A stretch of DNA of 64,000 nt from Kribbella pittospori (GTDB lineage: Bacteria > Actinomycetota > Actinomycetes > Propionibacteriales > Kribbellaceae): contig NZ_SJKB01000024.1 of assembly GCF_004331465.1 (NCBI RefSeq), positions 30,908-94,907 of the forward strand, given 5' to 3'. The notes below the pieces were generated by a model. It was not told the DNA's origin. It made no database searches and saw nothing but the letters and a program-made list of their open reading frames with translations. Positions 15,493-23,440 of the stretch are shown in pieces (positions within the stretch are counted from its first letter, which is position 1; every line of letters starts with the position of its first letter). The translations under genes were made by a program, and so were the position numbers.

Positions 15493-17798
15493 GAGGCTCC
15501 TTCGCCTGTCAGGGACGGATCAACCACCGACACGGGACTCCAGCGGTTCGTGGTGAAGCCGCCGGCGACCAGTTCGGCCAGTTCCAGGTAGGCATCGCGG
15601 GTTGCCGAGCGCAAGTCGTCGAGGCCGACTGCTGCTCCGCTGTCCAGCGCCGGGTCCCAGGGGATGCGGACCGTGCCGGCGCAGCGACTGTTGAAGTGGT
15701 TCTCGATCTCGTCGAGCTGGAGCCAGCGCGGCTTGCCTCTGGTGGTGTTGATCACGGCAACCGCGGACGACACCAGGTCGGCGTGTCCGTGCTGGTCCAG
15801 CCAGTCCAGTGTCCCCGCCGCGACCCGGGCGCCGTCGAGTGCCGGCGGCATCACGACGACGATCTGGTCGGCCTCACGCAGGATGCCCTGGATGGCGCCG
15901 TCCAGGATGCCGGTGCCGGTATCGACCAGGATCAGGTTGTAGTGCTGCGTGAGCAGGTCGAGCACAGCGCGGTAGTCCCGGTCGCCGAGCGCCTGGCTGA
16001 TGGTCGGGTCGTCATCGGACGCGATCACCTCGAGCCGGCTCGGCGCCTGCGAGGTGTACTCGCGCAGATCGGCGTACTTCGTGATCAGATCGCGCTCGCC
16101 GAGGAGGTTGGTCACCGTGGCCGGGGACTCCCGGCGGACCCGGTAGATGAGCGAGCCCGCGTCAGGGTTGGCGTCGAGCGCGACCACTCGGTCGCCGCGG
16201 TGCATCGCGAGTGTGTGACCCAGCATCAGAGTGGTTGTGGTCTTTCCTGCCCCGCCCTTACGGCTCAGGGTGACTACCCTGCGCGGGCCGCGCAGCGCCG
16301 TACGGACCCGGTCGATCCGTTCGAGCTCGCGCTGCTCGGCGAGGCTGGGGCCGACGTTGATCCGGCCGCTCGAGACGAAGTACAGGCCGTGCCGCCAGCC
16401 GTTCCGGGGCGGCGTCACCCGCCGGCGGAGCATCTTGTCCTCGGTGAACAGGGCGGCACCGGTCGCCCCGCTGATGTGGTCCATCGGTTCCTCCTCGGCC
16501 GGCGACGGCGGGGTCTGCCGGGTTCGAACCGCGCGTACGACGTGGAGCACGGATCGGACGAGTACGACGCTCAGCCCGACGATCGGGAGCGCGATCGCCA
16601 GCAGAGACAGCAGCGCGAGCGTCGCTGCGCCGATCTGCCCTGCCGCGACGAGTGTTCGTACGCCGGCCCACAGCTCACTCGAGCGATCCCAGAACCCGGC
16701 GAGGTAGCCAGGCGCGTTCCAGGTCATGACGCCCAGACCGATGAGCAGGGCGGGGACTGTGACCATCACCCAGGTGGTGACCACGATCCGGGTACGGAAC
16801 CGCAGCGTCGCCACACCGGCGTCGTTCCGGCGACCCGGCAGAAGGCTGCGCAGAATGGGCCGGACGTGCCCGAAGAGATTCGGTACGCCGGCCAGGTCGC
16901 CGAGAATGTAGTACCCGTCGAACCGGACCACCGGCAGCAGTTGCTGGATGATCTCCAGGTGGGACAGCGCGATCACCGCGAGCAGGGGCGCCCAGCCGGT
17001 CCACAGGTACATCCCGGCCGCGATCACGATGTAGACCGCGTTGAAGTAGACGCCGCCCAGATCGGTCCGGAGCCGGCCGGCCCGGTTGAGCCGGTAGGCG
17101 GTGGTCACGTTCGTGTAGAAGGCAGGGATCCAGAGGTAGAGCCCGACGCCGATCTGTCCGGGCTTGGCGCCGCCGTACCGGCAGCCGGCCGCGTGCCCGA
17201 ACTCGTGGAAGAGCGTTGCCAGTAGCAACAAAATCAGGACGGCCAGCACTCCGGCCGGATCGACCAGGGCGGCGAAGACGTCCGAGGCCGCCAGGGTGGT
17301 CAGGACCCAGACGTCGAAGGCGATCACGGCCGCCAGGACGGCGAAGATCACTGGCCGGTGGAACAGCGGTGCGAAGATCCGTGCGATCGTGCGGACCGCA
17401 CCGGGCGGCAGCAGCACGCCGCGCAGGCTCAACGCGAGCAGGGGATCCGCCTTCTCCGGTCGCACCGGCGCGCCGTTCCAGAGCGCGACCAGGCCGGACG
17501 GACCGAGCTTGTCGTTGATCAGGCGGACCAGGTCGTCGGGATCGAGACGCTGACCGTACGCGCGGCTCACCCGGTCGGCCAGCAGATCGGTCGACGAGTG
17601 TCCGTCGGCGTTCTCCACGATCAGGTAGAGCAGCTTGGTCAGCAGGACCATCTGCCGGTCGGCCCGTTCGACCAGATAGCGCTCGTCCCGGAACCCGGAC
17701 CCCTCGTACCGTCCGAGCAGGCGTACGCCGCCGACCCGGCTCGGCCTGGGTCCGCCGCGCACCGGGACCGCGCGGAGGTGGTCTTCTGTCGTTGTCAC
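15489..17798 (-). CDS. PqqD-like / M50 zinc protease / MinD-type ATPase fusion
   Basis: A 769-residue fusion. Residues ~36-105 look like a PqqD-type winged helix (YLVERADRQMVLLTKLLYLI...ENADG), the recognition domain that binds RiPP leaders. Residues ~140-425 are a multi-span M50 site-2-type protease with HEFGH at 198-202 and the second metal motif RFDGYY at 292-297. Residues ~505-760 form a ParA/MinD ATPase with deviant Walker A KGGAGKTT at 514-521 and switch region DANPDAGS. The GTG start follows GGGGGGA that can be locked in a hairpin (17810-17826). It follows two small peptide genes and overlaps the CxxC-repeat gene. Likely role: recognising, cleaving and exporting or positioning the peptides at the membrane. 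Confidence 0.85.
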   Translation of the reverse strand: MTTTEDHLRAVPVRGGPRPSRVGGVRLLGRYEGSGFRDERYLVERADRQMVLLTKLLYLIVENADGHSSTDLLADRVSRAYGQRLDPDDLVRLINDKLGPSGLVALWNGAPVRPEKADPLLALSLRGVLLPPGAVRTIARIFAPLFHRPVIFAVLAAVIAFDVWVLTTLAASDVFAALVDPAGVLAVLILLLLATLFHEFGHAAGCRYGGAKPGQIGVGLYLWIPAFYTNVTTAYRLNRAGRLRTDLGGVYFNAVYIVIAAGMYLWTGWAPLLAVIALSHLEIIQQLLPVVRFDGYYILGDLAGVPNLFGHVRPILRSLLPGRRNDAGVATLRFRTRIVVTTWVMVTVPALLIGLGVMTWNAPGYLAGFWDRSSELWAGVRTLVAAGQIGAATLALLSLLAIALPIVGLSVVLVRSVLHVVRAVRTRQTPPSPAEEEPMDHISGATGAALFTEDKMLRRRVTPPRNGWRHGLYFVSSGRINVGPSLAEQRELERIDRVRTALRGPRRVVTLSRKGGAGKTTTTLMLGHTLAMHRGDRVVALDANPDAGSLIYRVRRESPATVTNLLGERDLITKYADLREYTSQAPSRLEVIASDDDPTISQALGDRDYRAVLDLLTQHYNLILVDTGTGILDGAIQGILREADQIVVVMPPALDGARVAAGTLDWLDQHGHADLVSSAVAVINTTRGKPRWLQLDEIENHFNSRCAGTVRIPWDPALDSGAAVGLDDLRSATRDAYLELAELVAGGFTTNRWSPVSVVDPSLTGEGAS

Positions 17799-17809
17799 GA
17801 TGCGGTTGT

Positions 17810-17840
17810 CCCCCCACTGCGGGGGGCGCAGGCCCCCCGC
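17810..17840 (-). promoter_or_regulatory. Two mutually exclusive hairpins before the protease gene
   Basis: GCGGGGGGC (17819-17827) pairs with GCCCCCCGC (17832-17840) around a 4-nt loop. The same G-run can instead pair with the C-run at 17810-17815. On the transcript, the second pairing hides the only Shine-Dalgarno-like sequence of the protease gene. It lies between the peptide genes and the protease, where a partial terminator or translational switch would set peptide-to-enzyme ratio. Confidence 0.55.
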
Positions 17841-17861
17841 CAGTTCCGTGCGCCGATGGAG

Positions 17862-18059
17862 CTAACGCTGGAAGGCAGCCAGGTGCTGCAGTGCGGCGGC
17901 CGTGGCGGTCGAGCCGATCGTCCCCGCATTCACCGCGATCGCCAGGTTGACGGCCGTGATGTTGGTGATGTTGATCAGTGCCAGTGCCTCGCGCGCGGGC
18001 AGCAGCTCGGCCGACTGGCCGGCGACGTCCGTACCCGAGATCCTGCCGAGATCCGTCAT
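17862..18059 (-). CDS. Second small leader-type peptide (65 residues)
   Basis: A 65-residue peptide with ribosome site GAGGGGG 6 nt before ATG 18059. The N-terminal part is a leader-like segment ending in LPAREAL (20-26). The C-terminal part is an Asn/Ala/Thr-rich, Cys-free stretch (NITNITAVNLAIAVNAGTIG, then TAAALQHLAAFQ) with beta-type alternation. It aligns without gaps to the 63-residue peptide over the last 46 residues with 22 identities. It is probably a precursor of a modified or secreted peptide. It lies between its sibling and the protease-ATPase gene. Confidence 0.8.
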   Translation of the reverse strand: MTDLGRISGTDVAGQSAELLPAREALALINITNITAVNLAIAVNAGTIGSTATAAALQHLAAFQR

Positions 18060-18134
18060 CGAAACCCCCTCGTTCCTGCGGCATGCGGACGGCGCACTCG
18101 GTCATCGCCGCCCGCACACCCCGATTCGGCCGGC

Positions 18135-18326
18135 CTAGTGCTGCTTGACCACAATCGTCTGGATGGCCGCGGCCTTCGCCACTGACCAGTACGACGCCGC
18201 GTTCAGCGCGACCGCCGTGTTGGATGCGTAGATGTTCGCGTAGTTGAATCCACCCAACGCCTCCCGCTCCGGCAGTACCTGGATCTCCTCCAGGTCGAGT
18301 TCGACCGCCGTCAGTTTCTCGTTCAT
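18135..18326 (-). CDS. First small leader-type peptide (63 residues)
   Basis: A 63-residue peptide with an excellent ribosome site (GGAGGAGGTGACTC then ATG 18326). The acidic leader (LTAVELDLEEIQV) ends in LPEREAL at 18-24. The C-terminal part, FNYANIYASNTAVALNAASY then VAKAAAIQTIVV, has no Cys. The LPxREAL motif and N..NI...N.A.A.NA pattern are shared with the 65-residue sibling. It is the first gene after the SARP-type operator and a -10-like hexamer, giving a leader of roughly 45 nt. A RiPP-like precursor or amyloid-like surface peptide are both possible; no modifying enzyme is recognised nearby except the protease-ATPase. Confidence 0.8.
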   Translation of the reverse strand: MNEKLTAVELDLEEIQVLPEREALGGFNYANIYASNTAVALNAASYWSVAKAAAIQTIVVKQH

Positions 18327-18376
18327 GAGTCACCTCCTCCGCCCTGTTCGGTGCTCACAGCCAGTGGAAGCCCGGG

Positions 18377-18430
18377 AGCATGCTCAGGGTGTTGTCACAG
18401 CGTTGTCCCGGCGTTGTCACAGCGTTGTCA
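18377..18430 (-). promoter_or_regulatory. SARP-type operator: four heptamers on 11-bp period plus -10
   Basis: GTTGTCA-type heptamers start at 18391, 18402 (GTTGTCC), 18413 and 18424, exactly 11 bp apart with 4-bp spacers. On the minus strand they read TGACAAC, and the last copy is followed by 8 nt and the hexamer CATGCT (18382-18377), which fits an actinobacterial -10. Direct heptamers at 11-bp spacing 8 bp from the -10 are the known binding layout of SARP activators. A SARP gene lies at 18929. The site therefore probably switches on the peptide operon. Confidence 0.75.
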
Positions 18431-18552
18431 GGAAGACGGTGGTCGACGTAACGGCGTACTTCGGGGATCGTTGGGCTCATCGTGAGTCTCCCGGTGGTCC
18501 GAGCCCGCACGACACCAGGCTGCCGGTCGGATGACTCTCGGGGGAGTGAATC

Positions 18553-18780
18553 ATGACCGATCACGGGCAGTCCGAGGCCGTGCCCGACGCTGCGGCACTG
18601 GTCATCCGGGTCTGGCGGGAGCCGACCGACGAGACCGGAATGAGGGCGCGCATCACCCAGCGGCCCGACCTGGCCGCCGACGCCGAGACGACCGCTGTGG
18701 TGACCTCGCCGGAGGCCGTCTACCGCGAGGTCCGCGCCTGGCTCGAAGAGTTCGTCGGCCGAACGGCCAGTCAGTCTTGA
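18553..18780 (+). CDS. Small acidic protein beside the SARP gene
   Basis: A 75-residue soluble protein with ribosome site GGGGGAG 7-8 nt before ATG 18553. It contains 'LVIRVWREP', 'MRARITQRPDL' and 'VVTSPEAVYREVRAWLEEF', suggesting a small alpha/beta fold. It is transcribed away from the peptide operon, with the SARP operator between them, and precedes the SARP regulator by about 150 nt. No family assigned; its position suggests it belongs to the same system. Confidence 0.65.
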   Translation: MTDHGQSEAVPDAAALVIRVWREPTDETGMRARITQRPDLAADAETTAVVTSPEAVYREVRAWLEEFVGRTASQS

Positions 18781-18928
18781 CATCCGGCCATTCCTGTCCC
18801 ATGTTTCAGAGAGTGTGTGGCGGTTGGTGGTTCAGCCGTCACCCACAGCGGGGACATCTGCGAGCAACACAGCCGGGGGGCAGGCTCGATTGACGCGCGC
18901 CGTCGCTCCCCGAGGGGGAGGCCGTGCG

Positions 18929-19708
18929 GTGCGGACGTTCTTAGAGAGTGAATTTCGACTTCAGTTGCTCGGCGACTGGCTCCTGACCGCTGCCGACGAG
19001 CCGGCCGACACGGCGGAGCCGATCGATCTGCCGGCCGGTCCGCAGCACCTCATCGCGCTGCTTGCCCTCAACGGCCGCTGCGCACGGACCCACACGGCCG
19101 CGACGCTCTGGCCGGACTGTACCGACGAGGTCGCGGCCGCCCGTCTTCGCGCGGTCCTGTGGCGGCTGCGGCACCGGCATGTCGGCGTACCTCCCGTGCT
19201 CGAGATCGGCGACTCATCGCTGTCTCTGGCGGTCGACGTCGATGTGGACGTCGACCGCTTCCTCGACTGCGCCGAGTTGCTGATCCGCGACCACACCGAC
19301 CGCGGCGCCGACGAGGCCGAGGACGCCGCTCTCGTCGTACTGCACTCCTCGGAGCTGCTCCCTGGGTGGTACGACGACTGGGTACTGGCCGCCCGCGAAC
19401 GACTGCAGTACCTGCGGCTGGGCGCGCTCGACGCCCTCGCGACTCGGCGCCGACGGCAACGACGTACGCACGAGGCGCTCCAGGCCGCGCGGGCCGCGAT
19501 CAGCATCGAGCCGCTGCACGAGAGCGCGCATCGGACCATCGTCGAAACCCACTTGGACAACGGCGATCTCGTTGAAGCCATCAACCATTACCAACGATTC
19601 CAGGAGATGCTCGGCCGCGAACTGGGCCTCCCTCCCAGCGATCTGTTCCGCGAGGTCGTGAGCCCCTACCTGGCCGTTGCGTCCCGCAAGGTGGCCCGAA
19701 CCCGCTGA
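18929..19708 (+). CDS. Small SARP-type activator (OmpR-like wHTH + BTAD)
   Basis: A 259-residue SARP-type regulator. Residues ~7-95 form an OmpR-type winged helix ('FRLQLLGDW', LPAGPQHLIALLALNGRCAR, 'AAARLRAVLWRLRHRH') and ~100-250 a bacterial transcriptional activation domain (ALVVLHSSELLPGWYDDWVL, 'EPLHESAHRTIVETHL', 'FQEMLGRELGLPPS'). SARPs bind direct heptamers on an 11-bp period and recruit RNA polymerase, typically at secondary-metabolite genes. Such heptamers lie 500 bp upstream before the divergent peptide operon. GTG 18929 is chosen for GGGGGAGG 7 nt upstream; a start at 18815 would add a low-complexity tail. Confidence 0.85.
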   Translation: MRTFLESEFRLQLLGDWLLTAADEPADTAEPIDLPAGPQHLIALLALNGRCARTHTAATLWPDCTDEVAAARLRAVLWRLRHRHVGVPPVLEIGDSSLSLAVDVDVDVDRFLDCAELLIRDHTDRGADEAEDAALVVLHSSELLPGWYDDWVLAARERLQYLRLGALDALATRRRRQRRTHEALQAARAAISIEPLHESAHRTIVETHLDNGDLVEAINHYQRFQEMLGRELGLPPSDLFREVVSPYLAVASRKVARTR

Positions 19709-19711
19709 ACG

Positions 19712-20581
19712 TCAGGTCAGGCCTGTTGCGGCCGCGATCAAGGCGATCTGCTGGAGGTCGGGGTTGGCAGGGAACAGGATCAACTCGTCGCACCCTGCTG
19801 CGGTGAAGCCGGCGACTGCGTCGGCGACTGCTTCTTGGGTGGTCAGGGCGTTGGCGATGATCCGCTCGGCGTACGGGCCGGCGAAATTGTAGTAGTCGCC
19901 GAGGTAGCGCCATGCCTGCTCCTCGGCGTCGTCGCCGAGGCTCACGTAGCCGATGGCGACCAGGCGCGGCTCGCCTTCACGTCCTGCCTCGCGCCAGACA
20001 CTCCTGGCCTTGTCGGCTGCCCCGGCGAAGACCTCCGGTCCACCGGCGCCGAGGATCCAGCCGGCGCCGTACTCCGTCATCCGGCGGAAGGCGGCGGGCG
20101 AGCCACCACCGATGAGCAGCGGTGGACCGCCTGGTTGTACCGGGGCCGGCCCGATCGCACCGGCGTACCCGCGCGGCTCACCGGCCCACACCGCCCGCAT
20201 CTCCGCGAGTTGCGCGTCGAAAGCTTTCCCACGCGTCTCGTACGGCGATGCCGTCGCCTCGAAGTCGTCCGGCCGTGCTCCGACCGCGATGCCGACCGTC
20301 AACCGGCCCTCGGAGAGGCGATCCACGGAGGCCAGTTGCTTGGCCAGCAAGGCGCCGTTGCCCCGGAACGGGCCGATCATGATGGCCGTCGTCAGACCGA
20401 TCCGGCTGGTCACCGCCGCCGCGGCGGCCAGCGCCGGTATCGCGTCCAGATTCCCGTAGACCAGCCGGTCGAGCGTGGCCAGGGTGAAGAACCCGGCCTG
20501 CTCAGCGGCCTGCGCCCAGTCCGGGACCAGCCGAGCGCGACTCCACGGAATCGTGGACGGCAGACCGACACCAACATCCAT
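19712..20581 (-). CDS. LLM-class (luciferase-like) flavin-dependent oxidoreductase
   Basis: A 289-residue TIM-barrel protein of the bacterial-luciferase superfamily. It begins 'MDVGVGLPSTIPWSRARLV' and has the usual 'RIGLTTAIMIGPFRGNGALLAKQLASVDRLSEGRLTVGI' segments spread over residues 60-100, plus GARPDDF and GPPLLIGGGS. These enzymes use FMN or coenzyme F420; actinobacterial members are often F420-dependent. Substrate unknown. ATG 20581 follows GGGAGCTCTC. It is convergent with the SARP gene (3-bp gap) and divergent from the TAP-like hydrolase. Confidence 0.88.
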   Translation of the reverse strand: MDVGVGLPSTIPWSRARLVPDWAQAAEQAGFFTLATLDRLVYGNLDAIPALAAAAAVTSRIGLTTAIMIGPFRGNGALLAKQLASVDRLSEGRLTVGIAVGARPDDFEATASPYETRGKAFDAQLAEMRAVWAGEPRGYAGAIGPAPVQPGGPPLLIGGGSPAAFRRMTEYGAGWILGAGGPEVFAGAADKARSVWREAGREGEPRLVAIGYVSLGDDAEEQAWRYLGDYYNFAGPYAERIIANALTTQEAVADAVAGFTAAGCDELILFPANPDLQQIALIAAATGLT

Positions 20582-20698
20582 GAGAGCTCCCTGATTCAAA
20601 CGTTCGCGGCCGAATGTTCGCGGCATCAACCAGACTGCACCTTCGTCTTGACTCTGTCGTGGGTCGCGAGGAGGGTCGAAAGCGGGGGTGGGATTCCG

Positions 20699-22168
20699 AT
20701 GGAGATCCGACGAATTCGCAAAGTGCTGGCCGTCCTGGGCTCCGGGTTGCTGTTCTCGACGACGTTCGTGTCGGCGGCACAGTCCGATACCGCGACCTCG
20801 CCGTACCACATCGACTTCAAGCCTTGTCCGGGATCGACCGTGGTCCGGTGCGGCACGCTGCAGGTGCCTGCGGATTGGTCGGCGCCGAAGGGTCCGAAGA
20901 TCACTGTGGCGGTGGCTCGCCGCCCCGCGGACGACCCCGCGCACCGGATCGGCACGCTGTTCTACAACCCCGGTGGCCCGGGCGACGGCGCGGTCGGCAA
21001 CGTGGTCGAGGCCGAGACCTTCTTTTCCGCGACGCTGCGGGCTCGCTTCGACATCGTCGGCCTCGATCCGAGGGGCGTCGGTGCGAGTACGCCGATCACC
21101 TGCGGCGTACCGGCGCTGACCCCTGACTACGGCTTCTTCCCGCGCACGCAAGCAGAGTTCGACGCGATGGTCGCGCACAACCGCGCGCTCGCGCGGAGCT
21201 GCCGGCAGCAGACCGGACCGCTGTTCGTGCACGCGGACACCGTGAGCGTTGCCCGCGACCACGAGGCGGTACGCATCGCCCTCGGCGTTTCGAAGGTGAA
21301 CTGGCTGGGGCTGTCGTACGGCACGCAGGTCGGAGCGCAGTACGCCCAGTTGTTCCCGAAGCGCACGCGAGCGATGGTCCTGGACGCTGCTCTCGACCAC
21401 AGCAGCCCGGACGTGCAACTGATCGCCGATGCAGCCAAGACCGTGGAGGAGGCGTTCGAACGATTCGCCGACTGGTGTGACACCGCTCCCGACTGCGTCC
21501 TGCGGGGACAAGACGTTCGTGCGGTCTACGACAACCTTGTCCAGAGCGCCGACCGGAATCCGATCCCGGTCGAAGGAGCCCTGCGCCCCGTCACCGGCGA
21601 CGACATCCGGATGAACACCCCGAACTGGCTTGCCGCGAAGACACCCAACGTCCTCGCGGGCGAGCTGTCCTGGCCTGTCTTCTCGGAGGTCCTCAGACGA
21701 GCCGTCGCCGGGGACGCCCAGTTCTTCGCCTTCCCGCCGCCCGGGGGTCCGACCGACTTCCTCTTCAGCCGGATAGCGAATCACTGCGGTGACTACGTGT
21801 CCGACATCCACACCTTCGCCGAGATGCAGCAGCGCATCGAGATGGGCCGGCAACTGGCGCCGCACCTGCAGGGCGCGTCGGAGTTCTGGCAGGGCGGCCT
21901 GTGCATCGGCTACCCCTTCAAGGTCGCCAACCCGCAGCGCAGCCTGAACGTGAAGGGCGTGCCCACCCTCATCGTCCACGCAACGCACGACCCGTCCGTC
22001 TCCTACCAGTGGGCGTTCGGCCTGGCCGCTCAGATCCGCGGCAGCAGCGTCCTCTCCCGCCTCGGCGACGGCCACACCTCCTACTACACCTCCGACTGCG
22101 CCCGCGACGCGACGGACCAATTCCTCCTCACGAAACAATCCACGCCGGCCCCGGTCTGCGCCACGTAG
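20699..22168 (+). CDS. Secreted alpha/beta hydrolase, tripeptidyl-aminopeptidase (TAP) type
   Basis: A 489-residue exported serine hydrolase. An N-terminal signal peptide (RKVLAVLGSGLLFSTTFVSA) is followed by 'GTLQVPADW', the oxyanion region FYNPGGPGDGA, 'DIVGLDPRGVGAS' and the nucleophile motif GLSYGTQVG. The C-terminal TAP-like domain contains VPTLIVHATHDP and the His in GDGHTSYY. Family members remove tripeptides or act as secreted proteases or esterases. ATG 20699 follows a G-rich site and is the start that exposes the signal peptide. Confidence 0.88.
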   Translation: MEIRRIRKVLAVLGSGLLFSTTFVSAAQSDTATSPYHIDFKPCPGSTVVRCGTLQVPADWSAPKGPKITVAVARRPADDPAHRIGTLFYNPGGPGDGAVGNVVEAETFFSATLRARFDIVGLDPRGVGASTPITCGVPALTPDYGFFPRTQAEFDAMVAHNRALARSCRQQTGPLFVHADTVSVARDHEAVRIALGVSKVNWLGLSYGTQVGAQYAQLFPKRTRAMVLDAALDHSSPDVQLIADAAKTVEEAFERFADWCDTAPDCVLRGQDVRAVYDNLVQSADRNPIPVEGALRPVTGDDIRMNTPNWLAAKTPNVLAGELSWPVFSEVLRRAVAGDAQFFAFPPPGGPTDFLFSRIANHCGDYVSDIHTFAEMQQRIEMGRQLAPHLQGASEFWQGGLCIGYPFKVANPQRSLNVKGVPTLIVHATHDPSVSYQWAFGLAAQIRGSSVLSRLGDGHTSYYTSDCARDATDQFLLTKQSTPAPVCAT

Positions 22169-22171
22169 GGC

Positions 22172-22633
22172 TTAGTCCAGGCAGAATTCGTTGCCTTCTG
22201 GGTCGGTCATGGTGATGGTGCCGAGGGCCAGGGGTGGTTCGGGGTCGAAGCGGCGAACTCGATGGGCTCCCAGGGCGACCAGGCGGGCGCACTCGGACTC
22301 CAGGGCGGCCATGCGTTCGTCGCCTTGCAGGCCGGGGGCTGCGCGGACGTCCAGGTGAACGCGGTTCTTGGCGGCCTTGTCTTCCGGGACCTGCTGGAAG
22401 AACAGCCGTGGGCCGTTTCCGTCCGGGTCTTCGAGGGCCGAGCGCGTGTTGCGTTCATCCTCCGGTACGCCGACGCGCTCGAGGAACTCGTCCCACGCCG
22501 CCAGCGGATCGGCGCCCTCGGGCAGCTCGACCCCGGGCGGGCCGGGGTGAACGTAGCCAAGTACGTCGCGCCAGAAGTTCGACAGGGCCTGCGGGTCATG
22601 CGCGTCGAAGGTGACCTGGAATTCCTGGCTCAT
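22172..22633 (-). CDS. VOC-family protein
   Basis: A 153-residue protein with two glyoxalase-type half-domains: 'FQVTFDAHDPQALSNFW' at the start and 'VHLDVRAAP' mid-way, ending 'TMTDPEGNEFCLD'. This layout matches the actinobacterial VOC/DUF-type glyoxalase-like proteins often annotated as drug-resistance proteins. ATG 22633 is preferred, with GGAG 7 nt upstream. It follows a methyltransferase on the same strand, with 58 bp between them. Substrate unknown. Confidence 0.8.
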   Translation of the reverse strand: MSQEFQVTFDAHDPQALSNFWRDVLGYVHPGPPGVELPEGADPLAAWDEFLERVGVPEDERNTRSALEDPDGNGPRLFFQQVPEDKAAKNRVHLDVRAAPGLQGDERMAALESECARLVALGAHRVRRFDPEPPLALGTITMTDPEGNEFCLD

Positions 22634-22691
22634 CGGCATACTCCATCCGTCGCGGTTCTCATACGCCCACTCTGACGCAACCAACGGACAG

Positions 22692-23435
22692 TTACCGCCT
22701 GAAAGCCGTGACGACGAGCATTCCTCGCGGACCGGGCACTGAGGATGCGACGGTGAAGCCGGTGTCGCGGAGTTGGGTGGTGAGCCACGTTGGAGGGATG
22801 CGGAGTTTGCGATAGCTGCTTTTGTTCAGCTGCCAGGAGCTGTCGGGGGTTCTGCTGTGAATCAGGTCGTGGACTCGGAGGTAGTCGCCTTCGTCCTCCA
22901 GGAAGCAGGTCATGATTCGGCTGTCGTCGGCGCGGACCTGGATGAAGCGGTCGAGGCCGGTGACGGGCTTGGTGAGATCGCGGAAGGAGAGGATCAAGAC
23001 TCCTCCTGGGATGAGGGCTTCGAAGCTGTCGGCGAGAAGTCGTTGGACTGCGGGGAGATCTGGCAGGTGGGACAGGGTGTCGCCCATGCAGACCGCGGTG
23101 GTGATCGATTGCGGTTCGACGATGGGTCGCAGGCCGGCGCACAGGTCGGCGTGGATGGGGCGGATCCCCGGGAACTGCACCGCTCGAGTGGCGAGTTCGG
23201 CCAGGAGCGTTGGGCTGACGTCGACGGCTAGGACCGAGTTGTAGCCGAGTTGCGCCAGGGCGACCGAGTGGAGCCCCGACCCGCAGCCGAGGTCGAGAGC
23301 CACACCGCTCTTGGATATGCCGCATGACTTCAGCAGGTCCCGCTGCTCCGCGACGAGCGCATCGAAATCCGCGCCCAACATCCACGTGTAGTACTGCGCC
23401 AGCAGTTGCTCATAATGTGCGACGACCTCTGACAT
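22692..23435 (-). CDS. Class I SAM-dependent methyltransferase
   Basis: A 247-residue Rossmann methyltransferase. Motif I is GVALDLGCGSGLHSVALAQL, motif II ends 'VLAVDVSPTLLAEL', and post-motif regions include 'CMGDTLSHLPDL' and 'LIPGGVLILSFRDL'. Product identity is not deducible. It starts 5 nt after the DUF2000-like gene, so the two are co-transcribed, and it is followed by a VOC gene. Confidence 0.87.
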   Translation of the reverse strand: MSEVVAHYEQLLAQYYTWMLGADFDALVAEQRDLLKSCGISKSGVALDLGCGSGLHSVALAQLGYNSVLAVDVSPTLLAELATRAVQFPGIRPIHADLCAGLRPIVEPQSITTAVCMGDTLSHLPDLPAVQRLLADSFEALIPGGVLILSFRDLTKPVTGLDRFIQVRADDSRIMTCFLEDEGDYLRVHDLIHSRTPDSSWQLNKSSYRKLRIPPTWLTTQLRDTGFTVASSVPGPRGMLVVTAFRR

Positions 23436-23440
23436 GGCGG

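Noticed and set aside
17862..18326. Lanthipeptide or thiopeptide precursors
   Set aside because: The peptides lack Cys and no LanM, LanKC or cyclodehydratase gene is adjacent.
18391..18430. Short CRISPR-like direct repeats
   Set aside because: Units are only 7 bp on an 11-bp period without unique spacers; they match a SARP operator instead.
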